Positions 52,041-63,365 of a stretch of 64,000 bases of DNA are shown here, piece by piece. The translations under genes were made by a program, and so were the position numbers. Origin of the DNA: Helianthus annuus (lineage: Eukaryota > Streptophyta > Magnoliopsida > Asterales > Asteraceae); NCBI RefSeq assembly GCF_002127325.2, contig NC_035433.2, forward strand, positions 145,855,472 through 145,919,471, in the 5' to 3' direction. Under the pieces are notes generated by a model, which saw nothing but the letters and a program-made list of their open reading frames with translations, searched no databases and had not been told where the DNA came from. Positions within the stretch are counted from its first letter, which is position 1; each line of letters opens with the position of its first letter.

Positions 52041-52420
52041 AGAGTTAAATGTCATTTTAGTCCTTCCATGTGGTTTTAGTCATTTTGTCAGTTTAGTTCA
52101 AATGTTTCATTTTTTGTATTTGATCCAAAAAAGTTTCACCGTAACCATTTTGGTTCACTGAGTTAACTTCATTCATTTTTCTGTTAACGAGAAGGGCAAT
52201 TCGGTTATTTTATATGGCCGAATTGCATTTCTAGTTAACAGAATTACATATAAAATGACTGAATTGCCCTTCTCGTTAACAGAAAAAATGAATGAAATTA
52301 ACCCAGTGGACTAAAATGGCAAAGCTGAAACCTTTTTGGACACAGAGGTGAAAAATAAAATCTTTGAACTAAACTGAAAAAATGACACAAACCACAGGAA
52401 TTAAAATGATATTTAACTCA
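52041..52420. mobile_element. foldback MITE of the same MULE family as 10864
   Basis: It begins AGAGTTAAATGTCATTTTAG, as the MULE at 10864 does, and ends in the inverse. Inside is a second inverted pair around 'gttaacgagaagggcaatt'. A 9 bp duplication is not evident. Confidence 0.65.
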
Positions 52421-52711
52421 ATTTTGTGCTCTTTGGCAGTCCAAGGCTAATTGGCTTTAAGCGCTAAAAAGTCGTGTTTTTTATTGGACAACTGAAATCG
52501 ACTTATTAAGAGCTCGAATCGAGCAACGGTGATTAAATGATCCAAAGTCAAGCACAAGCCTGAATTGTACAATGGATTTGAACTTCACATATCAAGATTA
52601 ATTAATATCACAACATATACAAACTTATTAGAATCACATAAAAATGCTTTGATCATTGTGACCATGATGACGAATCTTCTATTTACCGCGTGATGATGAT
52701 GACAAATCTTA

Positions 52712-53052
52712 GGGTAGGCGGTATGGTGGTGATTGAGTTAGGGTGTTTGAGTTTTCTTTATCAATGATATAAAGTCATGTCAACTCCCCCCTTCACTCCC
52801 CATTTTCTATTCAAACACTAGGCATGGTTAAACACCCACTCAAACATCCGATTTCTCTCTCATCTCTCCTACTTTGATTGGTTCTTCTCTCCTCTCTCTC
52901 TCCTCCCTTTGTTCTTCTCCAACTTCGGTGAGTATACACCGATTTCTCATCCTCTCTCCTACTCAAACACCCTAACTCAATCTCCACAGTGTGGTCACCG
53001 ATCGGTGACTCCACTCAATCACCCTAGTCCCCGCAAACCACACCGCCCACCC
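52712..53052. mobile_element. Tourist/PIF-Harbinger MITE (341 bp)
   Basis: Termini GGGTAGGCGGTATGG and the inverse of GGGTGGGCGGTGTGG lie between TTA target duplications (52709-52711 and 53053-53055). A second internal inverted pair, GATTGAGTTAGGGTGTTTGA and its inverse, is present, along with a CT-rich tract. Confidence 0.8.
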
Positions 53053-53066
53053 TTATATTTATCAAT

Positions 53067-53462
53067 GGAGTAAACTACCAAAATGCTCCATGAGGTTTGT
53101 CGCACTTTTGTCACTTTAGTCCGAAACTCAAACATTTTAAATCTGGGTCCCTGTGGTTTCAATTTTGTTGCCATTTTCATGCAAAAGCAAAACCTTGTCA
53201 GACTTTTCAGTTAACATCCAGATTTTTCAGTGATCAAAACATGTTGAAAATGATCAAAATCTTTTCCAGTGACCAACACCATATTGAGAATGATCAAAAT
53301 CTGTTAAAAAAACTGGATATTAACTGAAAAATCTGAACAGGTTTTGCTTTTGTATGAAAATGATAACAAAATTGAAACAAAAAGAACCCAGATTCAAAAG
53401 GTTTGAGTTTTTGATTAAAATGATAAAAGTGACCAAATCTCACTGATATTTTGGCATTTTAC
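53067..53462. mobile_element. foldback MITE, MULE-like, diverged
   Basis: Left GGAGTAAACTACCAAAATG and right CATTTTACG form an imperfect long inverted repeat. The interior repeats 'gatcaaaatc' and 'aaactggatattaac' type blocks in both orientations. No exact duplication (TTTATC shared at the flanks). Confidence 0.5.
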
Positions 53463-53844
53463 GTTTATCGACGTAAAACAAATGATATACTCGATATTAT
53501 ATTCCATCAACATTCTCTGTAATTTTTCCTCCATTTCATCAATCTCATCCTTCGACTTTCTCTTGGGTTTCCTTTATATCTTTCTCACAGAAATTCATGC
53601 AACTTTAATTATGTATACTGGTTATATATTTTAAATTATCTTGATAACACAATTTCTATTTTCTAAGATTCTTTTAATTTAAATGATAAATTCACAATCT
53701 CTCTCGTTTCTGGGTAATCACCATTAAACCAAAGTCATCCATTGATATATTTTTTTAATGAACAACTAAATTACCGGATTAGCATTCTGAGATTCTTTCA
53801 ATCGAGCAAATGCATCATCTCATTTATAATGGATAGAGTTGAAT

Positions 53845-53995
53845 GCATACCTGAGTCATCAGTTCCGGGGAAAACCTGTCCGCCAGAAGGCCCATTGCGG
53901 TAAAACTGGTTCGGCTTGGTTTCGAACCGGCGACCTCCAGAGAGACCTAGTTCTACACTTTATTGTCATTACCAATGTCCTTCAAAGTGATGCTA
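53845..53995 (-). mobile_element. SINE-like (Au-type) fragment
   Basis: On the minus strand ACTAGGTCTCTCTGG is followed by a perfect pol III B-box core GGTTCGAAACC and later AGGTTTTCCCCGG. This order resembles the tRNA-related head and body of plant Au SINEs. The A box is weak and the ends are not defined. Confidence 0.45.
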
Positions 53996-54045
53996 GTGAT
54001 AGTTGAATTTGGAACCTTAAAAGAGAGAAATGAAATGACTAAGAT

Positions 54046-54883
54046 GATGTTTGTTTTTGCAGACATAAGTTGTCTGCAAGTTGATTTCATCTGTTTTCAT
54101 GTCTGCAACTAAAGATATGGTATGAAGCTTTGCAAGTTGAAAATATAAGACTGTTTGTTTTTATAAATTGATACTGTCTGCAGAAACAATCATCATACAC
54201 TTTGTATCTTCACAATTAACATATCCATGATCCAAGTATCTAACTCACATTTTAATTAATGTATCTTCACAATTAATAAATTAAAAAATTATTAACTGAA
54301 AAAAAAAACAATCCCATCTTCACATTATTCAACGTGAGTAGCAACCATCTTCAACAACCCCATCTTCTTCAAGATTCAACACCTTCTTCAAGATTCAACA
54401 CCTTAACAACCCCATCTTCAACAAGCATGGCATACCTCCTGGACCTAACCCTTAACCCAACTGGTGAGGTCGTAGATGGTGATGGTTTGGAGTTCGTCGG
54501 AGGAGTCGGTGGTGGTTTGGAGTTCGTCGGAGGAATGGGTGGTGGTGGTTGAGGGGGCGGAAGGAGAGGGAGCGGTGGTGGGTGAAGGGGCGGTGGTGGT
54601 GGCAGACGGAGGCGACGGCCGGCGTCGTAGTTTCCTCTGAAAGAGGCCTTCATGGTTTTGTGTGGAATTGAGAAGAAGAAGAGGATGCTGGAGATGTTGG
54701 TAGCAGGATGTTTGAAGGAGTTGTGTGAAGATGTTTGAAGGAAGGGTTCATAACTTTTGTTTTAAGATGAAATAAACTATTTTCAGATCTGTTTAAAAAA
54801 AACAAACAGTATTCAATGGAAACGTTTGTGCGCCTACAGACAACAGTTCCCTTGAAGATGTTTGAAGAAAAAACAAACACCTC
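54046..54883. mobile_element. gene-fragment-carrying element, hAT-like ends
   Basis: Ends are related (GATGTTTGTTTTTGCAGAC at the left; inverse of GAGGTGTTTGTTTTTTC at the right). CTAAGAT flanks both sides (54039-54045 and 54884-54890). A hAT-like 8 bp duplication with one mismatch is possible. The interior holds a chimeric ORF containing a peroxiredoxin-like piece. Confidence 0.5.
54369..54653 (-). pseudogene. chimeric ORF with a peroxiredoxin (PrxII-like) C-terminal fragment
   Basis: A 94-codon minus-strand ORF. Residues 1-10 ([10 protein letters not shown]) loosely resemble the start of chloroplast outer-envelope OEP24 proteins (weak). Residues 18-62 are a proline-rich low-complexity stretch. 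Residues 69-91 ([20 protein letters not shown] and following LEEG) closely resemble the conserved segment near the C-terminus of type-II peroxiredoxins such as plastid PrxIIE. The catalytic Cys region is absent, so no enzyme activity is expected. Lying inside a transposon-like unit, it is best read as a transduplicated exon fragment. Expression is unknown. Confidence 0.5.
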
Positions 54884-54890
54884 CTAAGAT

Positions 54891-55927
54891 TATGATTTAT
54901 ACTATGGAGTAGTAATTTGCACTAGTACAAAACTGATATTTGGATGAGGTGAAAATGACTTTTAGACGGGGTTTTTGCTGAGACCGCGTCTAAAAAATAT
55001 TTGGGACCACGTCTAATGCTTCAATCTGTACTAGCTGTGCAATTTTCATTAAAATACCAAAACAACAAATTACAAATTACAAACATATAACAGGTAAACG
55101 GGCAACAAGCTACGCCGCAAACCCTTTTGTTATACACACAATGCCATTGTTCATTTAAATTTGTTTAATTTGTTCAAAAGTACTTTGTATATGTTTAAAT
55201 TTTCCAAATAATCTTTATAAAGTTCGTGATTCTCACACATAGGAAAACTTTAAATGTAGCAAAACCACCCATTGGATACTGCCTGATTTTAGGTCTTAAA
55301 ACTTCTACTCGCCTTGAGGTTGATGGAGCACATGATCACATGAATTTCTTTATTTCTTTAATTTTTTTTAAATCGAATTTATCAAAATTGAATTAAAGTT
55401 GTGCACATGGTAATCTTGGTTCACGTGAATAACTTTATGATATAAGGATAATGATTAAAAAGTATATAACAATATTATAAAAATCATACATATCATGTAA
55501 CTTTATAATAAAAACTAGACTTAATATTTGATGAAATCCAAACAATTTTATTTAATTGCAACGATGATCTTAATTGTATATATGTATTACTAACTTACTG
55601 ACAGGAAAATATATTTAATTTGTTTAAATAATATTTTTGTGAGAGTAAGTGTATATAATTAAAGAGAGAATTAATAAAATGTATTAGGATAAAAGAGAAT
55701 AATATGGAAATGTTACTTCAAGATCGAATTTGCCAAAATATGGCAAGTGAAAACTCAATTGACATTACAAGCATCTAAAGCTTAAACCTCCTAAATTCAA
55801 CTAATTAACTTTTTTTTTCAAAACTTCATAAGTTTAACTTAACCCTATGAAATTTTGGTTTAAAAATTGCAAATACTTAAAAAAAAAAAAAAAAAACTAA
55901 AACAAGTTGTTGACTACATCAACTTAA
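54891..55927. other. AT-rich region downstream of the GATA gene
   Basis: It presumably includes the 3' UTR of the GATA gene next to 55927. A poly-A/T tract lies at 55878-55896. No further gene or clear poly(A) signal was found. Confidence 0.5.
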
Positions 55928-57333
55928 TTAGATTAGTTGCCTGTAATCCGGACCAATATGTTGGTGGATCAAGTAATCCTCCCCTTTAGGAACATCAAAT
56001 ATCATATTTTGGTGATGGAAGAATGGTTGTTGGTGTACACTTTGCATCTCCTTTTGTCTTCTAAGCTCAAGTACCTTACGATGCGAATTTGAGTGTTTTG
56101 CAAGAACAAATGTGGGGCTTGAAGCTGGTCGATACTCAGGAACCAATCGACCAGACTTGTAGCGAACCCCACAAGCATTACAAAGCGTTTTTGGACCTAA
56201 TGGTCCAGTACGCCACTGGGGGGTTTTATCAGTGGCACAATGGAGACACTTCCGCCCTTCTCCATTGTGCGAGTCATTGTCATAAACCTCTTTCTTCTTT
56301 GGGAGAGCTTTCACTGCTTTCTTGCCAATTAAACTCGGGCCAATGTCAGACTCTGACTCTGACGACACAAGAGGGGTTGGACCCATTGAGGGTTGAGAGA
56401 GACCAACGAGTCGTGAAGTCCAATTGCGTGGTGCCGCACGAGAACGCTTGGTGCGAGCCTTGGCTGGAACCGCCACATCCTTGTCAAACATCGCGTTGTT
56501 GGTTTGGTTATCAACGTCATGTTGGAATTTTTGAGTCTCGGAAGCTTCAACAGGTCGCGATTTGACTCCCGACAACAACCTTAGCTTCTCCATATCTTCA
56601 GATGAAAATGATTCTTCCACAAAATTTGATAACCATTCTAGCTCAGCCATATCATCATGCTATAAAAAAATATTAACAAAGTCATTTAAAGCTAGATTCA
56701 TCATAAATTACAAGAAAATAGTTATGATGTAACTTGACAAGTATGAAAGAAAATAGTTATGTAATTTATTAAAAAAAAATTCACTCATAAACTACAAGAA
56801 AATATACACAAAATATTACTAACAATTTACTTTCTTTTTTTATATTGATATCAATATTAATATAATTATGGTATTTTAAAAACCTAAACCTAAGTAATTT
56901 TACTCACACTTGGACAAGTACATTAACTTTTAATATAAGTTAATAATTTAAAAAAATAAAAGTATTAAATGTTTATATAATTATATTTCTCAACCCTAAA
57001 ACTATTTTCAATATAATGATACAATAAATATGCATGGGACTAATGCATATATATTATATATACATGTATTACCGGGACACAAAGGTCATGGGAGAATTGA
57101 GTGTCGGTGAGGCTCCGGCGAGCGACATCTCCGGAGGAGTTGCAGCTGTCGACGGTGGTGGTGACGATGGAGGAGTCGTTGGTGTCTGCGACAACATCAT
57201 ACGGCTCATCGGTGTCATCGTTAGGGAAATTGAGAAGGTCATCAATGATGAAATGGTCGGTTTTGACGTCGGAGTGTCGCTTTTCGGGTGTGAATTGTTG
57301 GGTGTTAGCATGGAAGAATTGAGGAGTTTCCAT
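55928..57333 (-). CDS. GATA-type zinc-finger transcription factor (two exons)
   Basis: Exon 1 is 57073-57333 (87 codons, [10 protein letters not shown]...FSHDLCVP) and exon 2 is 55928-56659 (243 residues, [13 protein letters not shown]...). The 413 bp intron (GT at 57072, AG at 56660) is phase 0. The 330-residue protein has the conserved [21 protein letters not shown] block across the junction, a basic patch (KARTKRSR), and one C-X2-C-X18-C-X2-C finger (CLHC...CNAC) followed by [21 protein letters not shown]. That is the plant subfamily-I GATA layout, which binds GATA-containing promoters in the nucleus, often in light- or growth-related control. The start chosen is the only in-frame Met giving this block. 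All zinc ligands are present and no disruption is seen. The exact paralogue cannot be named. Confidence 0.96.
56660..57072 (-). other. intron of the GATA gene
   Basis: Donor CCG|GTAATACATG and acceptor TTTTTTATAG|CATGATG on the minus strand. It is 413 bp and strongly AT-rich, as usual for plant introns. Confidence 0.93.
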
Positions 57334-57475
57334 CTTGTTTGATGAAAATGGTAATGTAGAGAGAGAAAGTGTGTGTTATATAGAGAGAGAGTAGTGAGAG
57401 AAAGTGTGTGGAGAAGGAGAGAGTTGAGGAGTGAAGAGAGGTGAGGGTGAGGAAACCAGAGAGTTTATTTGCGTT
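57334..57475 (-). promoter_or_regulatory. GATA gene leader/promoter with CT-rich tract
   Basis: On the minus strand the region is CTCTCTC-rich. It includes a TATATAAC motif (57375-57382) about 43 bp upstream of the ATG. If this is the TATA box the 5' UTR would be very short; transcription may instead start within or above the CT tract. Confidence 0.35.
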
Positions 57476-57987
57476 TGAAGGGGGATGGTGACACCTAAAA
57501 ATATGCAACTTTAACTATAAATATTATTATTCATTTTATTATTTTATTCGAATTATTAATATTAGAATTATTAGATTATTATAGTTATTATTAAAAACTA
57601 TTTAGTGGGCTTTTTATTCATATGTATGAAGAAAAATAGAGTATGCTTGTATATATGCCGATTTATTTTTGGTAATATGGTGTTCGATTTTTTTGACTAT
57701 TTCATTGATGATTAAAATCCATGAATTTATTTAGTTAACTATGTAACTAATATTATAGGACGAAATACACGGGTTAAGACTGTTTGCTAGTAAATAGGCA
57801 ACATGGAATACTCTTTTGATGGTGGGTTTGGTTTTATTTGACATGATCAACTTGTCTTTTTAAGTACTTGTGAACTTGTTTAAATTTTTATAGAAATATA
57901 TATTACTCAATATAACACTGATAGGGTTTTCCCCGGTTCGGAGACGATTGTATTCTGATATGGTGAATTTTGATTGTGTTATGTAGC
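57476..57987. other. AT-rich upstream region of the GATA gene, nothing else seen
   Basis: No repeat boundary or ORF recognised. Confidence 0.4.
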
Positions 57988-58300
57988 ATGTCAAAATCAA
58001 TATGGTGGAACATATTAGCATGGCTCAAACTTCCTGTAACAACAATCTTCCTTTCAAGCAAGGACCCACTGTTATATGTTGAAGAGTTGAATGGATCAAA
58101 GATATGGAAGCAGGTTATCAATTTGGTTTTCAAACAATGATGTGGCACGTGTGGAAGACAAGGAACTAGAGAGAGTTCGACGGCTTTTTACGATCAGGTA
58201 ATTACGTCATGAAAGCTATAAAGGCGGACTCCTTATGGGTGTCGAGTAGATAGAAGCTAAGCGGATTAATGTGGGAGAGATGAGGAGACTTTAATATTAG
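57988..58300 (+). pseudogene. LINE (L1-type) ORF2 3' tail relic
   Basis: Translation gives SIWWNILAWLKLPVTTIFL ... KIWKQVINLVF and then, after a stop and a frame change, MMWHVWKTRN ... VMKAIKADSLWVSSR ... MWER.GDFNI. This order (WW.I..WL, W..WK.RN, the V..IK....W..SR motif, W....DFN) matches the C-terminal tail after the zf-RVT region of plant LINE reverse transcriptases. At least three stops and one frameshift make it non-functional. Upstream RT sequence is missing. Confidence 0.6.
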
Positions 58301-59880
58301 AGATATAGTGAAATAAATGTTGTATTACGGGTGTGAGTTTTATTTTTGTTATGTTCTTTTTTCGGGTTTTTACAACATATACTAGCCTTATTTTATAATC
58401 ATAGAATCTCATTATTCAAAAAAAAAAGTATATATTTAAATTACATTAACTCACACATGTTCTCAGTTCATCTTAAACATTACTTTTGTCAATTTCAGAG
58501 CTTTTGGGGTGTGTGAGATGAATATGGTTTATGGATTGTATTCATTTGATTAGATACATTTGCCTTGTTATGCACATTTATATACCATAAAGTCTACATG
58601 CACCTTATGGTAGAGATAATGTGTACAATATATTATTTGATTGTAATATTAAATCATTTTCATTTTGATAAAATTATACTTCTCGTCACAAACAACACAA
58701 TACAATATTAAATCATTAGGCCACCCGGGGTGGAATCCTTTTGCTCCGTGATGAAATATATCACACGTTATACAAACTAAAACACCACCGCCACTCCTTA
58801 ACATCACGCGTTGATTTGATAACCCGTGGCCACAATCACGTGTGATTGTTTGAGAGAAATTGTTGGGTGTGGTGAGTGATGAGTATTTCCACTAAAATCT
58901 TGTGATGAAATAAAACTCGATAACGTGAGGGAACTTGATTGAAGTTATGAGTGAGTGATGAGTGATGACCACCCCCTACTCCCTTATAGGGGTGACGGTA
59001 TAAACAGTAGTTTTGAAATGTAATAAATCACCTTTTATATATAGTATATTTATTTATTTATTTATATTGATATCTCAAAATACTATAATATGTGTAGAAA
59101 AAAATCAAGTTTTCTTGCAAACAGATGATAATGCCACGTAGGATTATGTTCTTAATTACATTGTGGGGCCAAAGGTGAATGGAACGATCCCTAGGAGTGA
59201 TACCGAATGAATGATTCTTGTACTACTCACCTCCTCATTGGTAATCGTCCTTTAAATATAAAAATTAATCTTTTGCTTTAATATTTTACTTTATATGTAA
59301 GTAAAAACATTGAGTTAGTAAATGAATAAGTTAAAGAAAAATAGTTAAAAACACTGTAATAATTCATAAGCTTATAAAATTTAACATCCCTTGCTTTCTT
59401 ATAATAAATATTTAGATATCATAAACACAAAGGTAAATCAGGCTTTGTTCTCACGTTGAGTTGACTAACTCTAACACGATTCATATATTTATTTGCATTA
59501 AAGACATTAACCTCAGACCTTTGCATACTCAAAGTGTTATACACTAACATAACATATGTAACTCATTCATCTAAACGAGTTAGACGGGTAAATGAATCGT
59601 AAACTAATTGATGGGTTACGTATGGGTTGCAATCAAGTTGTAACAGAGATACATGAGTGGTGACAAGTAAGTTAAGCCAGTCGTTATCACAACAAAAGGG
59701 TTGGCCTTATAAAAGTCGACAAGCTTAATTAAGCGGTATGAACATGTCAACTTGATTATGATCCGTGTACTTAACTAACAGCTTAACTTCTCAAGTCAAA
59801 CATGATCGATTAATAAAACATATCGGATATGAGTATACGACAACAAAAACTAAATAATTTCATGTTGGGTTAAGATCGTT
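58301..59880. other. intergenic, no gene seen
   Basis: AT-rich. A GTG/ATGA-rich segment at 58720-59010, beginning TTAGGCCACCCGGGG, may be a degenerate DNA transposon. Its right end was not identified. Confidence 0.4.
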
Positions 59881-59889
59881 TAAGGCTTT

Positions 59890-60120
59890 GGGGCTGTTTG
59901 ACAACTTCTGAATAGGTAAACGCTGAACCAATAAGAGATCTGAACCATTAAGTGTTGAACTAGTAAAATGTCTGAACCATTAAGAGCCAGTATAATATTT
60001 AACCATTCAGAGGCAAATGTCTGGCCAATTCAGATAAAGGGTCTTAATCATTCAAACTCAGTATAATGTTTAATTATTCAGAGATAAATGTCTGAACTAT
60101 TCAGACATCTACTTACAAAA
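59890..60120. repeat. degenerate repeat with TCTGAACCATT motifs
   Basis: Repeated 'tctgaaccatt' and 'aaatgtctga' units follow a GGGGCTGTTTGACAACTTCT start that resembles hAT-type termini. The right terminus is decayed. Confidence 0.35.
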
Positions 60121-60815
60121 GAAACCGTATAAACTTAAAACACAATCTCGTTTTTCAATGTTGGGAACTTGGGATTTTAACTTTGAAAAAGAAAAATTAT
60201 TACGAATATAAAGAGTTAAAACAGCACGTGATAGTGGGTTTGAGGGGAGTGTCAGCTGAGCATGTGAGGGGCTCACACACGTTCAAAAGCCAATAAGGCG
60301 GTGGGTCAATGACACGTGGTATTTTATTATTGGGTAACCGGACGTGCTTTGTTTTTAAAACAATTTTAACAAATAAAATTATAATTAAATTGTTCGTTTA
60401 TGGAAATTATAATTCTAGTATTTTGTTTAAGTTTTTTCTTTTATTGAACGTGAGAGCACATGCCTTGCTTCCGTCACGTGATTCGAGGTGGGATGCACGT
60501 GCCATACTCACGTGGAAGTTGGTGAGGATGAGAGTTGAAGGGTGAGAGCTTTTGTTTTCTACAAAAATGGAATATCCCTCTTTGTACATATGAAAATAGA
60601 TCATAGATCGTCAAAACTTTAACTACTTTCTAACCCTTTTTGGAAAAAAATATGTATATGTTCATGGTATTAGTTGGTGTCCTAGGTTAATGCCTAAACC
60701 ATCAAATGTTTGACCCAACATATTAGTAGTTTTCGAGGTGAAGTTATTTATGGTTGGGGTGTTACAAATGATTCGAAACCCCTTGCACGCCTAAATGTTC
60801 TAGAGCTACATGTGA
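60121..60815. other. intergenic, no gene seen
   Basis: It contains GGGGTGTTACA at 60757-60767, which looks like an LTR end, but no matching start was found. Several CACGTG/CACGTGA cores lie around 60218-60512. Confidence 0.4.
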
Positions 60816-61063
60816 TCGGCTTGGTTAAAAGCATGAACGAGCCGAGCCTTAACGAGCTCGTGCTTGAGCTCGAGCCGTGCTTTTAGTTCGTTTGAGGTTG
60901 TTCTCAAAATAGCTCGAGCTGAGTCGAGCCGAGCTCGAAGCCAAGCTCGGGCTCAAATAAGTAGGCTCGAACTGAGCCGAGCTCAAGCTTCATAAAATCA
61001 TGACCAGTCGAGCTCGAGCTTTATCGGGTTCTTGCTCGACCCGACTCGTTCACACCCCTAGTT
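60816..61063. repeat. AGCTCGAGC-rich repeat (hAT-MITE-like)
   Basis: About ten GAGCTCGAGC/GAGCCGAGC variants end in CACACCCCTAG, a terminus common in plant hAT MITEs. The left terminus is not recognisable, so it is probably truncated. Confidence 0.4.
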
Positions 61064-61068
61064 ATTTA

Positions 61069-62424
61069 TGTAGGAATCCGTTCGTGTAAAATAAATACAA
61101 AATTATATTAACTTGAAATTCTGAACAAGAACAGAATGAAAAGAAAATATAGTACAATTACAACTGAACAAAACAGGAAAAACAAGAACAAAAAATTCAA
61201 ACAGAAACACTGTTCTTAGCTGAGGATCGTGTTAGACATGGGTCCCTTAAAACAAATTTCGTGTCTCCCAAGAGAACACGTTTGTTTCCAGGATACAACA
61301 GCCCGAAGCAGTTGCACTGCCAGTCTTGACTCCAACCCGACGGTGTACCTTGCTGTTTGAAGAAGAAGAAGATTCAGAGGGAGAAAGATTGTAATTGCTG
61401 TGTATTTTTGGTGTGTTTGATTCTGCAGCTGGGTCCTCTATTTATACTGCAGATGTAAGGTCGAAACTGAAAAAAACGAATTTAATGGGAGAATTAAACT
61501 ACATTAAACGTCTTCAATGCACTTTAATTCGTCATTTAATTCCCAGTCAAAAGCATTGACTCGTCAGTTTCAAATGCTGAAATGTAATTGCATTGGTATT
61601 AACTGCTGTTAGCTTCTGCGCGCGCGCGCGCAAGTTTGCACGCTCATGCGCGCGTGCGCCATTTTGGCTCACTTCCATGCGCGCGTGCGCCACACTGGCT
61701 CTGCTCCATGCACGGCTGCGCACGTACGCCACGTCACCTGTGAGTCTATACGAGCACGCCACACAGTCGCGCCGTATTGGCTCACTTTGGTGCGCCGCGC
61801 ACGTCACATCAGTGCCCATGCTCCATGCGCGCCACCACGCGCCTTCCTGCCATGTGTACTCGCGCGCGGATGTGCTAGACTGCCACGTCATGCGCCACTG
61901 CGCGCGGACACACCAAGGCCATGCGCCTGCATGCCACGTCACCAACCACCTGGTCCTTGCAGCCCTTGTGCTCCACCACGCGGACGCGATCAAAAATACA
62001 AAGGCGGCTCTCAAGCGACGATGCGAAGTGCAAAGTGCGTCATCAAAGCGCCACATTGCGCCTCATCGCCCACGCCACGCGCGCGTGTAAGTGCGAGTGC
62101 GAGTGCGAGTTAGGGTGCGGAGAGTTCCCACTTAAATACCCCTTTAAGTTTCATCTCTCCTCCTATGTGGGACAAGGTGCCACTTTCCCACTTTTTTCAG
62201 CATTTAAGTTTCAAACACCAAACTTTGAGCATCGATATCTCATTCATCTTAGCTCCGTTTTGGAGGTGGTTTACTTCGTTGCGAAACTCTTTCAACATAG
62301 AACACAAATCCACAAATAAATATATAAAATTCGCTCATTTTCTTATATTTATTTTCTAGTTCAAAATAGGAAAAAATCATTTTCCTATATTTGTGATAAA
62401 TGCTATTTTCACAAATTTCCAACA
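61069..62424 (-). mobile_element. solo LTR 4 (1356 bp), probably copia-type
   Basis: On the minus strand it runs TGTTGGAAAT ... GGATTCCTACA, flanked by a perfect 5 bp duplication ATTTA (61064-61068 and 62425-62429). A minus-strand TATAAATA lies at 61439-61446. The centre (61615-62110) is extremely CpG- and GCGC-rich. The TGTTGGAA start suggests Ty1/copia but no coding region is left to prove it. Confidence 0.85.
61439..61446 (-). promoter_or_regulatory. TATA box of solo LTR 4
   Basis: AGTATAAATAGAGG on the minus strand; the homologous position in the truncated copy is 5339-5346. Conservation between copies supports a promoter role. Confidence 0.55.
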
Positions 62425-62429
62425 ATTTA

Positions 62430-62905
62430 TAAGAATATTGCATTCGACTATTCGAGTGTTGAAGTTGTTTGTTGCAAGTCCGGACCACATCGACTAGATG
62501 AGAGATTCTATCGATGAAAGTGGTAATCATGGATAGCCATCGGTAATGGTCCATTGGGAAATATGGCGAGGGTAAAGAGTTCACAAACAGATCACTAATG
62601 TAACTTACCGAGAGGCCACTGGAGTTACTTATTGAAAATGTGTATATATTTATTTTTCGTATATAGCCTTTCTGTAGTTGATCTCTGAGTGATTATTGAC
62701 ATATATTATAAAATTCAATTTTTTTAGGGTTCGACAGATCCATCAGTGTGTTTTTCTTCATTGAAAGTCAATTTTTTTTGTAGTGGTTGGTGACGGTTCC
62801 AAAAAAAATTCTTGCCACATAAACATTATTAGCACAAGAACTAACAAGAGTTTATAATCATCAGTTCATCACCATCCATAACGCTGTGTTCCTGAGTTTA
62901 CTTAA
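62430..62905. other. intergenic, no gene seen
   Basis: No feature recognised. Confidence 0.4.
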
Positions 62906-63365
62906 GGCTAGGCGGTGTGGGGATCGGCTTGAGCTCGGCCTGCCCCGTCGCCGCCCCCAACACCATTTCGCCCCCCCCCCTCGTCGTCCTGCGCATCCCC
63001 CCTCAGACGAATGAGACGCCCCACTAAAAGACAAAAAAAAGTTACCGTTGGGCATGTGGACCGTTGCAAAAAAAAAAAAATGCCGAAAATAAAAAGTAAC
63101 GACTAATTATTCAAAAAACCCCAAAAACAATAAAAATTTTATACAAATACAACCCAAATACCCCATTTTTTACCCACTTCAACCTCATATCTCTCTCAAC
63201 TTTTTATATACTCTTCTACTTTTTTATAAAACATTTTCTACTTTTTACAATGGATCCATACAACCCGAACATGAGCGATTCGACCTCATCTCTCTCTCTG
63301 ATTGTATGGTACCACATTATATTGTACATTGTACGCACATGAGCGATTCGAAATGAGCCGACCTC
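62906..63365 (+). mobile_element. possible 5' part of a PIF/Harbinger element
   Basis: GGCTAGGCGGTGTGGGG follows TTA/TAA and resembles the Tourist terminus at 52712. Downstream an ORF starts at 63250 (MDPYNPNMSDSTSS), a start seen in ORF1/Myb-like proteins of plant Harbinger elements. It ends after about 30 codons. The right terminus is not found; the identification is tentative. Confidence 0.35.

Noticed and set aside
53925..53950. tRNA gene around GGTTCGAAACC
   Set aside because: Only the T-loop/B-box is present; there is no paired acceptor, anticodon or T stem. A SINE-like fragment explains it better.
56089..56565. 158-codon plus-strand frame opposite the GATA gene
   Set aside because: It is antisense to a clear zinc-finger coding exon and has no recognisable domain.
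57034..57342. 102-codon plus-strand frame opposite GATA exon 1
   Set aside because: It is a shadow of exon 1. The minus strand gives the conserved LCVP block and correct splicing.
60757..60767. LTR end GGGGTGTTACA
   Set aside because: No matching TGT...start or 5 bp duplication could be found nearby, so no element is called.
61547..62319. Several long open frames in the GC-rich LTR core
   Set aside because: High GC reduces stops in all frames. The products are Arg/His/Cys-rich in every frame and the segment is inside a solo LTR with a TATA box and duplications.
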